A DNA stretch of 64,000 nucleotides from Lachnospiraceae bacterium YSB2008 (GCA_000687655.1 JHWR01000002.1:1-64000), one strand, 5' to 3'; positions 1 to 10,700 are shown, counted from the first letter of the stretch. Notes: generated by a model not told the origin, from the sequence alone. Translations and numbers: made by a program.

Positions 1-284
<284 letters not shown>

Positions 285-380
285 TCAAGTAAGATAGAAG
301 ATTCTTCTGAATCTGAGTAATGATTAGATGTATTCCGAGTTTTGTGTGAAGTTTTGAAGGTTCATGAACCTTTATAGTGT

Positions 381-451
381 AGGGGCTTGGTCAAATGGTA
401 TGATAGGGGTCTCCAAAACCTTTGGTGGGAGTTCGATTCTCTCAGCCCCTG
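381..451 (+). tRNA. tRNA-Trp (CCA anticodon)
   Basis: A full cloverleaf can be folded. Acceptor AGGGGCT (381-387) pairs with AGCCCCT (444-450), with discriminator G451. The anticodon loop is CTCCAAA (411-417) with anticodon CCA, closed by GGGGT/ACCTT. The T arm is GGGAG-TTCGATT-CTCTC. The 3' CCA is not encoded. It sits about 97 bases after the 23S end and before a terminator, so it is probably co-transcribed with the rRNA operon. Confidence 0.93.
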
Positions 452-473
452 CTCTTATATAAATAGAAATATA

Positions 474-503
474 AAAAGAACAGTCTTCACTGTTCTTTTT
501 TTG
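474..503. terminator. bidirectional Rho-independent terminator
   Basis: AAAAAGAACAG-TCTTCA-CTGTTCTTTTT forms an 11 bp stem with a T run on the plus strand and, read in reverse, a T run on the minus strand. It can end the rRNA/tRNA-Trp transcript and also the convergent cell-wall hydrolase gene. Confidence 0.88.
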
Positions 504-539
504 ACGTTACAGTATATTCATTATTTATAAGCAGGATAA

Positions 540-1766
540 TCAGTGGAATACATTTCCGCCTATATTTACTCCTTTTATTCCATGCTTTTCAGCATACCAT
601 GCTGATTTGAAATAGAAGTTTGGGACATTTCTCTTTCCATTTAAAACATCCTGTGCTGCCTGATAACATGCTGGTACAGGACCCTGTGCAAGTATAACTG
701 CAAGTCGGCCGCTTCCTGCTGGAGAGAACTGATTCTTGGCATATATAACTCCCTCGATGGTGTTATCAAACCTAGGGTCGGCAACTCTGTTCATTACAAC
801 ACTTCCTACAGCTATCATTCCCGGATAGCTTCTGCTTCCGGCTTCTGCCTGAATCAATGACGCCAGCAGTCTTAACTGCTGATCTGTGTGAGTATATGGA
901 CTTACACTATAGTATGTTGAACCGTCACCTGTATATGTTACATTACTCATTTCGCCATTATATGCTGTGTTCATCAGAGTTGTTCTTTCCTGGGCTTCAA
1001 GGTAGGATAATTCCTGCTGAAGCTTAGTTGCAACTTCGTTAGCATCCTCAGCCTTCTTTTCCGCGGCTTCTTTAAGCTTTATCAGATCATCTATTTTGAC
1101 CTGCATGTTCATAATATAACTTTGATAAGTCTTATTCTGATCGTCCTTTTCCTGAATCAGTTCTTCAAGCTCTGATTTATTTAACTCAAGCTCGGATATC
1201 ATATTCAGATACGAATCGACTCTGTTATTAATATTGTCTGTTACGCCGGTAATATACTCCGGTCTGTTCATCAGATCCTCAGGAGTTTCGGCATTCATTA
1301 TAACCGCAATATAGTTATTTGATGAACCGGCTTCATACATCATTGCAAGAATCTTACCAAGAGAGTCTTTTTCTTTACCGATCTTTGATTCTTTATCAGA
1401 GATATCTTGATCTATAGCAGCTATATCAGCCTCAATTTCTTTAATTTCAGATTTTTGTGTTTCTATGAGCTCTGCAGTTTCAACTATGTTTTTATTAATT
1501 TCCTCGATCTGATCAGCAATGTCCTGAGCCGTATTCTTGCTTGCATCAGCAGTATCCTTTGCATTCTGAAGCTCATCACTTTTGTCAAAATAACCATCCG
1601 GATATGGATCAGTAGCTGATGCCAAAGGGTATATCCCAGGGTTCGGTAAAGTGGACACAGAAGAAAAGGGTATGAACGAACCCGGCAGTTCAGCGATTAT
1701 CATACCCAATATCAGAGCATATGCGTAAACCCTATGTTTTTTTGTTTTGAATACTGTTTTTTTCAT
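540..1766 (-). CDS. secreted SleB-type cell wall hydrolase with N-terminal coiled coil
   Basis: The 408-residue product probably remodels peptidoglycan outside the membrane. It starts MKKTVFKTKKHRVYAY followed by a hydrophobic segment (about residues 12-35), a signal peptide or anchor. Residues about 60-270 are a charged coiled coil of the CwlO/PcsB kind (stretches such as IEEINKNIVETAELIETQKS). The C-terminal about 125 residues match the Hydrolase_2/SleB cell-wall hydrolase family, with LLASLIQAEAGSRSYPGM, VGSVVMNRV and KNQFSPAGSGRL; the glutamate of QAEA is the likely catalytic residue. A GTG six codons upstream is in frame, but neither start has a clear Shine-Dalgarno site; ATG at 1766 was chosen because the Lys-rich N-terminus follows it. 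It is divergent from the antiporter gene. Family assignment is firm for the C-terminus, and the substrate bond is inferred. Confidence 0.85.
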   Translation of the reverse strand: MKKTVFKTKKHRVYAYALILGMIIAELPGSFIPFSSVSTLPNPGIYPLASATDPYPDGYFDKSDELQNAKDTADASKNTAQDIADQIEEINKNIVETAELIETQKSEIKEIEADIAAIDQDISDKESKIGKEKDSLGKILAMMYEAGSSNNYIAVIMNAETPEDLMNRPEYITGVTDNINNRVDSYLNMISELELNKSELEELIQEKDDQNKTYQSYIMNMQVKIDDLIKLKEAAEKKAEDANEVATKLQQELSYLEAQERTTLMNTAYNGEMSNVTYTGDGSTYYSVSPYTHTDQQLRLLASLIQAEAGSRSYPGMIAVGSVVMNRVADPRFDNTIEGVIYAKNQFSPAGSGRLAVILAQGPVPACYQAAQDVLNGKRNVPNFYFKSAWYAEKHGIKGVNIGGNVFH

Positions 1767-1774
1767 ACCTGAGT

Positions 1775-1804
1775 ATTGTAGCACATTTGTAAAGATTTTT
1801 GCAA
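1775..1804 (-). promoter_or_regulatory. putative sigma-A promoter for the cell wall hydrolase
   Basis: Read on the minus strand: -35 TTGCAA (1799-1804), 18-base spacer, -10 TACAAT (1775-1780). The predicted start of transcription falls within 2-3 bases of the ATG at 1766, so the mRNA would be leaderless or nearly so. The -35 hexamer is the same palindromic TTGCAA used by the divergent plus-strand promoter. Predicted by eye only. Confidence 0.5.
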
Positions 1805-1827
1805 AAAACCGTTATTTGTTATATTAT
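1799..1827 (+). promoter_or_regulatory. putative sigma-A promoter for the NhaC-type antiporter
   Basis: TTGCAA (1799-1804), 17-base spacer, TATTAT (1822-1827). It is followed at 1853 by GGAGGGG and the ATG at 1868. It shares its -35 hexamer with the divergent promoter. Confidence 0.55.
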
Positions 1828-1867
1828 TAAGTGTGTGGATTTTTCTGAAAAATGGAGGGGAAAAGAA

Positions 1868-3199
1868 ATGGGTAGTAAAGACAAACGTAGTGTAGCACCA
1901 AATCCAAAAGCACTTTTACCTATAGCTGTTTTTTTGGTTTTATATCTTGGAAACGGTATCTTTTTTGAATATATCAGTCCGTCCGAAGGACGCATGGGAT
2001 TCTATGTGGTCTCAGTAGTTCTTGCGTTTTCTATAGCACTTATTGTTGCGTTTCTCCAGAATAAAGACAGAAGTTTTGATGAGAAAATACATTCATGTGC
2101 AGAAGGAATAGGTGATGACAATATCGTCATAATGCTTTTCATTTTCCTTCTGGCCGGAGCCTTCAGTGGGATAGCGGGTGAGGCAGGAGGAGCATCCAGT
2201 ACTGCAAATATGCTCTTAAATGTAATACCGGCAAGATTTGTTGTTCCTGGACTGTTTCTGATAGCCTGTCTTATTTCCATGGCTATGGGTACAAGCGTAG
2301 GAACTATATCAGTTATCGCTCCAATAGCGTGTGCTGTGGCTTCAAATGGAAAGCTCCCGGTTCCGCTTACAGTCGGAGTTGTAGTCGGAGGAGCGATGTT
2401 CGGTGATAACCTTTCATTTATATCAGATACGACTATAGCAGCCACAAAGACACAGGGCGTGCAGATGAAGGATAAGTTCAGAACGAATATAAGAGTTGCA
2501 TTACCAGCTGCTTTGATCACACTTATTGCATTGTTTATCTATGCATTTACCAGTAAAGGAGCAGATGTTGGGACATTTGAGTTTAGTATAATTCAGGCAC
2601 TTCCATATTTTATAGTCCTTGCTCTCTCTGTTATTGGTATAAATGTATTTATCGTTCTTATTACAGGTATAATTCTCTTTGTTGGCGCAGGTGTGATCAC
2701 GGGTACGCTTACTTATTCGACATCACTTTCATCGATGGGTGACGGGATGGCCGGTATGTTTGAAACAATGATAGTAACTATACTGGTTGCTTCTATAGCA
2801 GCGCTTATGAAGGAAAATGGTGGTTTTGAGGCAATACTTTCATTTATAAGAAAGAAAGCAGATTCGAAGAGAGGCGGTATGTTCGGCGTTGCATTTCTTA
2901 CTGCATTCATGGATATTGCAACAGCTAATAATACCGTAGCCATAGTTATAGCTGCACCTATTGCAAAAGACATTAGCAGAGAGTACGGAATAGAACCAAG
3001 AAAAACAGCATCTCTGCTGGATACCTGTTCGTGTATTGCACAGGGTATAATTCCTTATGGAGCACAGCTTCTGGTTGCAGCTAATATTGCTAAGGTTACA
3101 AGCTTTTCATTAATTCCATTTCTCATATATCCTTTTGTATTAATAGTATTTGTCATCATATCGATACTTAAGGAAGGCAACGGAAAAAAGACAGATTGA
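1868..3199 (+). CDS. NhaC-family Na+/H+ antiporter-like membrane protein
   Basis: A 443-residue polytopic membrane protein with about 11-12 hydrophobic segments. Family signature stretches are MAMGTSVGTISVIAPIA, GAMFGDNLSFISDTTIAATK and the second-half repeat FMDIATANNTVAIVIAAP plus LLDTCSCIAQGIIPYGAQLL, typical of the Na_H_antiporter (NhaC) family, which exchanges cytoplasmic Na+ for protons or an organic anion. The ATG at 1868 is preceded by GGAGGGGAAAAGAA; an in-frame ATG farther upstream has no ribosome site and overlaps the promoter. The next gene starts 20 bases downstream. Ion versus organic-acid specificity cannot be read from the sequence. Confidence 0.85.
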   Translation: MGSKDKRSVAPNPKALLPIAVFLVLYLGNGIFFEYISPSEGRMGFYVVSVVLAFSIALIVAFLQNKDRSFDEKIHSCAEGIGDDNIVIMLFIFLLAGAFSGIAGEAGGASSTANMLLNVIPARFVVPGLFLIACLISMAMGTSVGTISVIAPIACAVASNGKLPVPLTVGVVVGGAMFGDNLSFISDTTIAATKTQGVQMKDKFRTNIRVALPAALITLIALFIYAFTSKGADVGTFEFSIIQALPYFIVLALSVIGINVFIVLITGIILFVGAGVITGTLTYSTSLSSMGDGMAGMFETMIVTILVASIAALMKENGGFEAILSFIRKKADSKRGGMFGVAFLTAFMDIATANNTVAIVIAAPIAKDISREYGIEPRKTASLLDTCSCIAQGIIPYGAQLLVAANIAKVTSFSLIPFLIYPFVLIVFVIISILKEGNGKKTD

Positions 3200-3218
3200 T
3201 TGTCTGGAGGTAAACATC

Positions 3219-4013
3219 ATGGCATTACGTATGAAAGAACCGTTAACTGAAGAAGAACAGAAGGAACTGAAGATTGCTCACTCAAGGAAGTATTTCTATG
3301 TTTCCTCCGAGGGAGATGGCGGTTATCTTGATGCATATAACAGGCTGAAAGCCAAGGGCGATGCAGGCAGAACCAGATACTTTGATAAGATAAAGTCAAG
3401 TGATCTCCGACGTAAGCAGATGAAAAAGGATCTCATGACGGATGTTCAGTTTATAGTCGGTTATTTACTTGTTTCATTTTTATATGTGGGTGCACTTAAA
3501 TTTTTTGAAATATCAGGTACCACTAACGGATTTATCGGTGGTTTATATACAATGATGAATCTGTTCAAATATCCATTTCTGTTCATAGTTTTTCTTGTTA
3601 TGTTCCCAATATCTTTAGGACGTTTCTGTAAGAGATTCATGAGATACGGCACAATGACTGAGATGGCACTATTCGAGAATTATCGTATTGAAAATGGAAT
3701 TATCTCTCTTAAGGAAGAAAAAAGACGATGTGCCAAGGCTATAGAGGATTACGATTCATTTATAAAAGCACTTTACAGTGATGATACAAAGGATGTATAT
3801 CCGGCAAGAAATTATCATAAAGAGTATACAGAGATGAGTGATACCCAGAGAGACGTAATCGACAGAATGGAGGCTCTGGCTGAATTTCCGGATTTCTATT
3901 CCAATTCACTGGATAATATGCGTGATCTCAGCAGCCCTGTATGGTTGTATGCCGGAGTTATATTTTTCATTGCCCTGATCGTTATTGCTGAGATAATAGT
4001 TTTAGTTTATTGA
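3219..4013 (+). CDS. membrane protein of unknown function
   Basis: I do not recognise this 264-residue protein. It starts MALRMKEPLTEEEQ after GGAGG at 3205-3209. The first about 70 residues are charged and cytoplasmic-looking. Two adjacent hydrophobic segments follow (around FIVGYLLVSFLYVGALKFF and YPFLFIVFLVMFPISLG), then a soluble stretch of about 100 residues, and a third hydrophobic segment at the extreme C-terminus (SPVWLYAGVIFFIALIVIAE). It lies between the antiporter and an ABC exporter in the same direction with short gaps, so it may be co-transcribed with either. No catalytic motif is visible. Confidence 0.75.
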   Translation: MALRMKEPLTEEEQKELKIAHSRKYFYVSSEGDGGYLDAYNRLKAKGDAGRTRYFDKIKSSDLRRKQMKKDLMTDVQFIVGYLLVSFLYVGALKFFEISGTTNGFIGGLYTMMNLFKYPFLFIVFLVMFPISLGRFCKRFMRYGTMTEMALFENYRIENGIISLKEEKRRCAKAIEDYDSFIKALYSDDTKDVYPARNYHKEYTEMSDTQRDVIDRMEALAEFPDFYSNSLDNMRDLSSPVWLYAGVIFFIALIVIAEIIVLVY

Positions 4014-4050
4014 TAGTTGACTGCATTTAGTATTACTAAGGAGTACAGAT

Positions 4051-4752
4051 TTGAGTTTTGTAGAATTCAGAAATGTAGATAAGGTTTATCAGAGCGGAGA
4101 TGTTAAGGTTGAAGCACTCCGTAACGTTTCATTTGACATTGAAAAAGGCGAGATCTGCGTCATAGTTGGTCAGTCAGGAGCCGGAAAAACTACGCTGCTC
4201 AACATTCTCGGTGGAATGGATCATCTGACAAGAGGCACAGTTATATTGGATGGAAATGAAGTGTCATCATATAACAAAAAACAGCTTGCAACATACAGAA
4301 GGCGAGACGTCGGCTTTGTCTTTCAGTTCTATAATCTGATACCAAATCTTACTGCCATTGAGAATATAGAGATAGCAACTCAGATTTCAAAGGATCCTCT
4401 GAATCCTGAAGAGGTTCTTGCGTCTGTCGGGCTGGCGGAAAGAAGAAATAATTTCCCTGCACAGCTTTCAGGCGGTGAGCAGCAGAGAGTAAGTATAGCC
4501 AGAGCGCTTGCCAAGAATCCGAAGCTGCTTCTTTGTGATGAACCTACAGGAGCACTTGATTATGAAACCGGAAAGGCAATACTGAAGCTTCTTCAGGATA
4601 TGAGCAGGAGTCATGGCATGACAGTCATTATTATTACGCATAATTCTGCTCTGACTGCAATGGCTGACAGAATAATAAAAGTAAGAAGCGGACAGATTCA
4701 TTCTGTTAAGATGAATGAGAATATAATACCTGTTGAAGATATTGAGTGGTAG
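4051..4752 (+). CDS. ABC transporter ATP-binding protein, MacB/LolD type
   Basis: A 233-residue ATPase powering the FtsX-type permease encoded next. Walker A is GQSGAGKTT, the signature motif is [15 protein letters not shown], Walker B is [12 protein letters not shown], and the switch histidine is in IIITHN. The sequence [18 protein letters not shown] is typical of the LolD/MacB/SalX subgroup. The start codon is TTG at 4051, supported by AAGGAG at 4038-4043 and the usual [17 protein letters not shown]-terminus. Nineteen bases separate it from the permease gene. Such pairs export peptides or resist antimicrobial peptides, or act mechanically on lipoproteins; the substrate is unknown here. Confidence 0.92.
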   Translation: MSFVEFRNVDKVYQSGDVKVEALRNVSFDIEKGEICVIVGQSGAGKTTLLNILGGMDHLTRGTVILDGNEVSSYNKKQLATYRRRDVGFVFQFYNLIPNLTAIENIEIATQISKDPLNPEEVLASVGLAERRNNFPAQLSGGEQQRVSIARALAKNPKLLLCDEPTGALDYETGKAILKLLQDMSRSHGMTVIIITHNSALTAMADRIIKVRSGQIHSVKMNENIIPVEDIEW

Positions 4753-4771
4753 GAAGTAAGTTTAGCTAAAT

Positions 4772-7315
4772 ATGAACAGTGCATATCGCAAAAACTTAAT
4801 AAGGACAATAGCAAAATCTAAGGGAAGATATTTTGCTATTATGGCTATCATATTCCTTGGAGTAGGTTTTTTTGCCGGACTCAGGACTACTAAACCGAGT
4901 ATGGTTGAAACAGCCAACAGATATTTCAGAAGCCAGAATCTATACGATTTCAGGCTTCTTTCAAGTATAGGATTTGATTCAGAAGACATCGAAAAGATTG
5001 AGAAGAGTGATCTTATTATAAATGCTGAGGGCTCTTATTATGAAGATTTTCTGTATAAGACAGATGCCGGAGAAGATGATGTAATAACAGCCAGAACCAT
5101 GGGCGTAAATATCAATAAGCCTGTTGTGCTGTCCGGCCGTATGCCTGAAAAAGGTGATGAATGTATAGTGGACAGGAAGCTTTTCGGAAATGACTGTATA
5201 GGTAAGACCATAGAGGTCTCAGGAGCCAATAAAAAGGCTACTCTGGATACACTTAAGTATGACAGCTACAAAATAGTAGGAGTCTGTATATCTCCGATAT
5301 ATACCAGCTTTGAGAGGGGAACTACGTCTATAGGAAGAGGCAATATCAGCGGTTATATATATATAAACGAGGATGGATTTAAGTTTGATTATTATAAAGA
5401 AGCTTATGTTACATGTCAGGACGATCTGGATATTTATACCGATGAATATAATGATTTCATAGAAGATATCTCACCTAAGGTTGAAGACATGGTGACCGAA
5501 GTCGTTACTGAAAGATTCGATAATATCTCAGCAGTTGATATCATGGGTTCCCTGTTCGATTCATTTCTTTTAAATGGAGCGCTCGGAATGAGTGATTCCG
5601 GCATGACAGGAGACGGTCCGACTGTTTATGTCACAGACAGAAATATGAATATTGGTTATCAGGGCTATGAAAATGATACGAATATAGTCCGCGATGTAGC
5701 CAAGGTATTTCCTGTATTCTTTTTTCTTATCGCGGCTCTTGTATGTTCCACGACTATGACAAGGATGATAGACGATGAGAGAGGTCAGATCGGTACATTC
5801 AGAGCCATAGGTTACTCCGATAATGAGATACTTGTAAAATACCTGGTATATTCAGGCTCTTCAGCGCTCATAGGCTGTGTAACCGGTTTCTTTATAGGTA
5901 CCTGGATATTCCCATATATTATTGCTAAGACCTATGGCATGATGTATGACTTTGACAGCTATTCGGTTTTTATATTCAATGGGTTCCTATTTGTCATATG
6001 TATAATAGTTTCGCTCCTTTGCTCCATGGGTATGGCATATCTTGCATGTATGGGCGAACTGAGAGAGATGCCGGCGGTTCTTATAAGGCCTAAAGCTCCT
6101 TCAGCAGGAAAAAGAATATTCCTTGAATATATCACCCCGATATGGAGCAGGATGAAGTTCCTTCATAAGGTTACAGCCAGAAATGTATTTCGTTTCAAAA
6201 AGCGTATGTTCATGATGATAATAGGAATAGCCGGATGTATGGCCCTCGTCATGGCCGGGCTTGGTATAAGAGATTCAATTTCAAATCTTGCAGAATTCCA
6301 ATATGACGAGATAGAGGTTTATGATCTGTCTGTTCTTATGAAAAACGAAATAGATGATGACGTGAGAAGTGATATATCAAAACGTATCAAGAAGAGCGGA
6401 GTAGAGGATTATGAGCTCATGGAGCTGTACAGAACATCTCTTGAAATGCATCTTGAGGATTCTGTAAAGACTATATATGTATGTGCAGGAGACGGCGAAG
6501 AAATAAGGAATTTTGTAAATCTGGAGAATGATGACCGCATTCCTGTACAATACCCTGAAACAGGATATGCTCTGGTTTCGGAAAAACTCTGCAGGATCAC
6601 AGGAAAGAAAGTTGGGGATACGATTACTCTGACTGACAGTGATGATAATGAAGTAGAAATAACAATAGGAGGAACTTTCAGAAACTTTGTTTATTACTAT
6701 ATCTATATAACTCCAGAAACTTATGAGAGATGCTGGGGAGAGTCCTATGAGCCGAATTCACTTTATATAGATTTATATGAAAATGAAGCGATGACGGATG
6801 AAGAAAAGGATTCCATATACTCAGTAGGGGCGGAACTGTCTTCTTCTAAGAATGTTCTTTCTGTATCAATAGTTCCCGAGGTAAGAAAGAGGGTTATAGA
6901 TATGATGCACAGCCTGAATGCGGTTGTATTCCTTGTTATCGGATGTGCGGCATTACTTGCATTCGTTGTCCTTTTCAATCTCTCGAATATAAATATCACT
7001 GAAAGAGTGAGAGAGATAGCTACAATAAAAGTCCTCGGCTTCTATCCGGGAGAAACGGGTGCTTACGTAATGAGAGAAAGTCTTGTGCTTTCAATCATGG
7101 GAATTGTTGTCGGGATTCCGCTTGGTATAGTTTTCCTTCGCTTCGTAATATCACAGATAAAGGTAGATGTCATATCATTTGAAGCGAGACTTCTTCCTCT
7201 GAGCTACGTCATGTCTGTTATCCTGGTGCTTCTCTTCACAGTCACTGTCGATCTCATGATGCGCCCGAAGCTCGAGCATATTGATATGGCCGAATCACTG
7301 AAATCTGCCGAATAA
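4772..7315 (+). CDS. FtsX-like ABC transporter permease
   Basis: An 847-residue permease built as two similar halves. A membrane segment near residues 15-35 is followed by a large extracytoplasmic domain (about 40-310). The first FtsX-type three-helix core is at about 315-435, a middle helix near 485-505 (FMMIIGIAGCMALVMAGL), a second extracytoplasmic domain at 510-715, and the second FtsX core at about 720-840. This two-core topology is usual for BceB/YknZ/SalY-like exporters of Firmicutes. It partners the ATPase just upstream. No two-component system lies nearby, unlike Bce modules, so regulation by a linked sensor is not supported. The substrate is not deducible. Confidence 0.88.
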   Translation: MNSAYRKNLIRTIAKSKGRYFAIMAIIFLGVGFFAGLRTTKPSMVETANRYFRSQNLYDFRLLSSIGFDSEDIEKIEKSDLIINAEGSYYEDFLYKTDAGEDDVITARTMGVNINKPVVLSGRMPEKGDECIVDRKLFGNDCIGKTIEVSGANKKATLDTLKYDSYKIVGVCISPIYTSFERGTTSIGRGNISGYIYINEDGFKFDYYKEAYVTCQDDLDIYTDEYNDFIEDISPKVEDMVTEVVTERFDNISAVDIMGSLFDSFLLNGALGMSDSGMTGDGPTVYVTDRNMNIGYQGYENDTNIVRDVAKVFPVFFFLIAALVCSTTMTRMIDDERGQIGTFRAIGYSDNEILVKYLVYSGSSALIGCVTGFFIGTWIFPYIIAKTYGMMYDFDSYSVFIFNGFLFVICIIVSLLCSMGMAYLACMGELREMPAVLIRPKAPSAGKRIFLEYITPIWSRMKFLHKVTARNVFRFKKRMFMMIIGIAGCMALVMAGLGIRDSISNLAEFQYDEIEVYDLSVLMKNEIDDDVRSDISKRIKKSGVEDYELMELYRTSLEMHLEDSVKTIYVCAGDGEEIRNFVNLENDDRIPVQYPETGYALVSEKLCRITGKKVGDTITLTDSDDNEVEITIGGTFRNFVYYYIYITPETYERCWGESYEPNSLYIDLYENEAMTDEEKDSIYSVGAELSSSKNVLSVSIVPEVRKRVIDMMHSLNAVVFLVIGCAALLAFVVLFNLSNINITERVREIATIKVLGFYPGETGAYVMRESLVLSIMGIVVGIPLGIVFLRFVISQIKVDVISFEARLLPLSYVMSVILVLLFTVTVDLMMRPKLEHIDMAESLKSAE

Positions 7316-7343
7316 AAAACTGCCACACATATATGTGTGGCAG
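7314..7343 (-). terminator. Rho-independent terminator for the PH-domain gene
   Basis: A perfect 24 bp palindrome (CTGCCACACATA and its complement, 7320-7343) is followed, on the minus strand, by TTTTTT (7314-7319). On the plus strand there is no T run after it, so it terminates mainly the leftward operon, although the hairpin also lies at the end of the rightward permease gene. Confidence 0.85.
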
Positions 7344-7361
7344 TCGTAGTATTACACAATC

Positions 7362-7754
7362 TTAGTGATAGTGATCATCATCATAATCGTCATCATAGTC
7401 GCCGTGTTCAGTCATGAACTCTCGTCCTGTGATACGCTTTCTCTGACGTTCTTCTTCAACAAGCCCGGAGAGCTGTTCCTTAACTTCACTTGAGTGCTTG
7501 ATATTCTTCATTTCAAAGCACTTCAGAGACTTGTCTGAACTATCTACGGTAATAGTACCGGTTCCTATAATTCTCTGCCAGAAGGTTCTCTTAAGTGATA
7601 CATCAAGAATCCTGTATAATCTTACTTCATCTTCACGTAGTGTAAATACACCAGACTTAATGAACAGCCTTTCGCTGTCACAGCTGTAAGTTGTGAAAGT
7701 CCAAGGTAATCCTAACCAGTTTCTCTTTTTTTGTTTAAATAGTATCTCTCCCAT
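7362..7754 (-). CDS. PH-like (bPH, DUF304-type) domain protein
   Basis: A 130-residue soluble protein. Residues about 1-95 read as one bacterial pleckstrin-homology-like domain: alternating beta-strand pattern with TTYSCDSERLFIKSGVFTLREDEVRLYRILDVSLKRTFWQRIIGTG (shown here only as the region spanning residues 21-66). There is no membrane segment, unlike many DUF304 proteins. The C-terminus is a short Asp/Tyr/His tail. The ribosome site AGGAGGG precedes the ATG at 7754. It follows the large activase gene after 19 bases and probably shares its transcript. Ligand and role are unknown. Confidence 0.75.
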   Translation of the reverse strand: MGEILFKQKKRNWLGLPWTFTTYSCDSERLFIKSGVFTLREDEVRLYRILDVSLKRTFWQRIIGTGTITVDSSDKSLKCFEMKNIKHSSEVKEQLSGLVEEERQRKRITGREFMTEHGDYDDDYDDDHYH

Positions 7755-7773
7755 AATACCCTCCTGAAAGTTA

Positions 7774-10700
7774 TTATTCGTTAGTCTTTTCCTGGTTCAT
7801 GTTCTTGCGTGCAGCCGCAAGCATGAGCTTAATTCTGTTTATCTGATTTACTTCGGCAGCTCCCGGATCGAAGTCGATAGGAGTGATGTTAGAATCAGGA
7901 TATACAGAACGGAGCTTCTTGATAACACCTTTACCTATGATGTGGTTAGGCAGACAGGCAAATGGCTGTGCACAGACTATATTTGGTGTGCCGCTCTTGA
8001 TGAGCTCGACCATCTCACCTGTAAGGAACCAGCCCTCGCCCGTTTCATTTCCTATGGAAACTATCGGACGGGCATAGTCAGCTATAACCTTGATAGGAGT
8101 AGGAGGCTCGAACCTCTTACTCTTCTTAAGAGCTTCAGTCATAGGCTTTCTCATATGTTCAAGAAGATTTATTCCTGCATTTGATATTACCATAGATTTC
8201 TTGGATTTTCCAAGGAATTCGTATTTGTAATTTGAATTATAGAAGCTGTACATAAGGAAATCGAGTAGATCCGGCATTACAGCCTCAGCACCTTCAGCTT
8301 CAAGAAGGTCAACCAGGTGATTGTTTGCAGAAGGCAGGAACTTAACAAGTATCTCGCCTACAATTCCGACTTTTGGTTTCTTTTTGGTTTCATCGATAGG
8401 CAGTTCATCGAATGCCTTTACGATATCATTCACTATATATTTGAAATTGTGTGATCCACGCTCGATATCTCTTATACAGATCTTTTCCCACTTCTTATGG
8501 AGCTTATCAGCAGAACCCTTAACCTTTTCGTATGGTCTGGTATGGTACAGAACTCTCATGAACAGATCTCCGTAGAGAACAGCGTGGAGAGAGCACTTAA
8601 GACCTTTTGGATTAATCTTGAAACCTGAGTTCTTCTCAAGACCCTGAGCACTTATGGAAAGAACAGGAATCTGAGGATATCCGGCGTTTGCAAGAGCTCT
8701 TCTTATGAATCCGATATAGTTTGTAGCACGGCATCCGCCACCTGTCTGAGTTATGGCTACAGCCAGCTTGTCTATATCATAATTACCCGACTCAATGGCA
8801 CTCATGAGCTGTCCAACGACTATAATTGATGGATAGCAGGCATCATTATTAACATACTTAAGTCCTGTATCGATAGTAGCCTTCTCAGCATCAGGAAGCA
8901 TCTCGAAGTTGACCTTCATATGTCTGAGACCTGCCTGAAGCAGTGAGAAATGTATCGGTGACATCTGTGGGCAGAGAACGGTATAGTCCTTCTGCATTGC
9001 TTTAGTGAATTCAACTCTTTCAATATTTGTTGTAGAAGAAATAGGAGTGAAGTTTTTCTTTCTCCTTACATTTACAGCTGAGAGGAGTGAACGGATTCTT
9101 ATCCTTGCAGCACCGAGGTTACTTACCTCATCTATCTTAAGAACTGTGTATATTTTATTTGATTTTGAAAGAATGTCATTTACACAGTCGGTTGTAACAG
9201 CATCAAGACCGCATCCGAAAGAGAAGAGCTGTATGAGCTCAAGGTCATCTCTGGTCTTTACAAGGCTTGCTGCCTTATAGAGTCTGGAATGATACATCCA
9301 CTGGTCTGATACTATAAGTGGTCTTTCAACCTTACCAAGGTGTGATATGGAATCCTCAGAGAGTACTGCAACTCCGTAGGAATTGATGAGCTCAGGTATA
9401 CCATGATTGATTTCAGGATCTACATGATATGGACGTCCGGCAAGTACTATACCGACTTTTCCTGTTTCCTCAAGGTACTTGAGAGTTTCTTCACCCTTCT
9501 TTCTGACATCAGCCTTTACATTTTCTGCTTCTGCATATGCCATATTTACGGCATGGCTGATCTCTTCCATAGTTACGTCTGTATATTTGGAGAATTCTCT
9601 GAACATTCTTTCCTTAAGTGCTTTCGGATTATCGAGAGCAAGGAAAGGTCGGATATAAGTAATATCGTTCTTTTCAATCTCCTCCATGTTATTCTTTATA
9701 TTCTCAGAGTATGAGGTGACTATAGGACAGTTGTAATGATTGTTTGCATCAGGTGTCTCATTCATCTCATATGGTATACATGGATAGAATATAGTCTTAA
9801 GCCCGCTCTTAATAAGCCACATAACATGTCCGTGACTCATCTTTGCAGGATAACACTCAGTATCACTTGGTATTGATTCTATTCCGAGAGCATATATAGC
9901 CTTGGATGACTTAGGAGAGAGTATGACTCTGTATCCGAGCTCTGAAAGGAATGTATGCCAGAAAGGATAATTCTCATACATATTAAGAACTCTTGGAACG
10001 CCGATCTCTCCACGCTTTGCCTTTTCCTTTGGAAGAGGCTCGTAGCCGAATACACGCTCAAACTTGTAATCGTAAAGGTTAGGAACGTTATCAGCATTTT
10101 TCTTCTTGCCGAGACCCTTTTCACAACGGTTACCTGTGATGAATTTTCTTCCGCCTGAGAAATTGTTGATAGTAAGGAGACAGTTGTTTGTACAGCCCTT
10201 ACATCTTGTCATTGTAGTTGTAAATGTAAGTGTCTCAACCTCTGAAAGCGGAAGAGTTGATGTCTTAAATCCATCCTTATAATTATCTCTTGCTATAAGA
10301 GCGGCACCGAAGGCACCCATGATGCCTGCGATATCAGGTCTTATGGAAGTTCTTCCTGAAACAAGCTCGAAAGCTCGAAGAACAGCATCATTATAAAATG
10401 TACCGCCCTGTACGACTATCTGGTTACCGAGCTGTTTTGGATCTGTAAGCTTTATAACCTTGAGCAGTGCATTTTTAATAACTGAATAAGCAAGACCTGC
10501 AGAGATGTCCTCAACTGAAGCACCTTCCTTCTGGGCCTGCTTAACCTTGGAATTCATGAAAACAGTACATCTTGAACCAAGATCTATAGGGCTCTTTGCG
10601 AAGAGTGCGATCTTGGCAAAGTCCTTAACCTCGTAATCAAGGCTTCGTGCAAATGTTTCTATAAATGAACCGCACCCTGAGGAACACGATTCATTTAACA

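Noticed and set aside
2002-2520. Open frame of about 172 codons antisense to the antiporter gene
   Set aside because: A shadow of the hydrophobic coding strand, without ribosome site.
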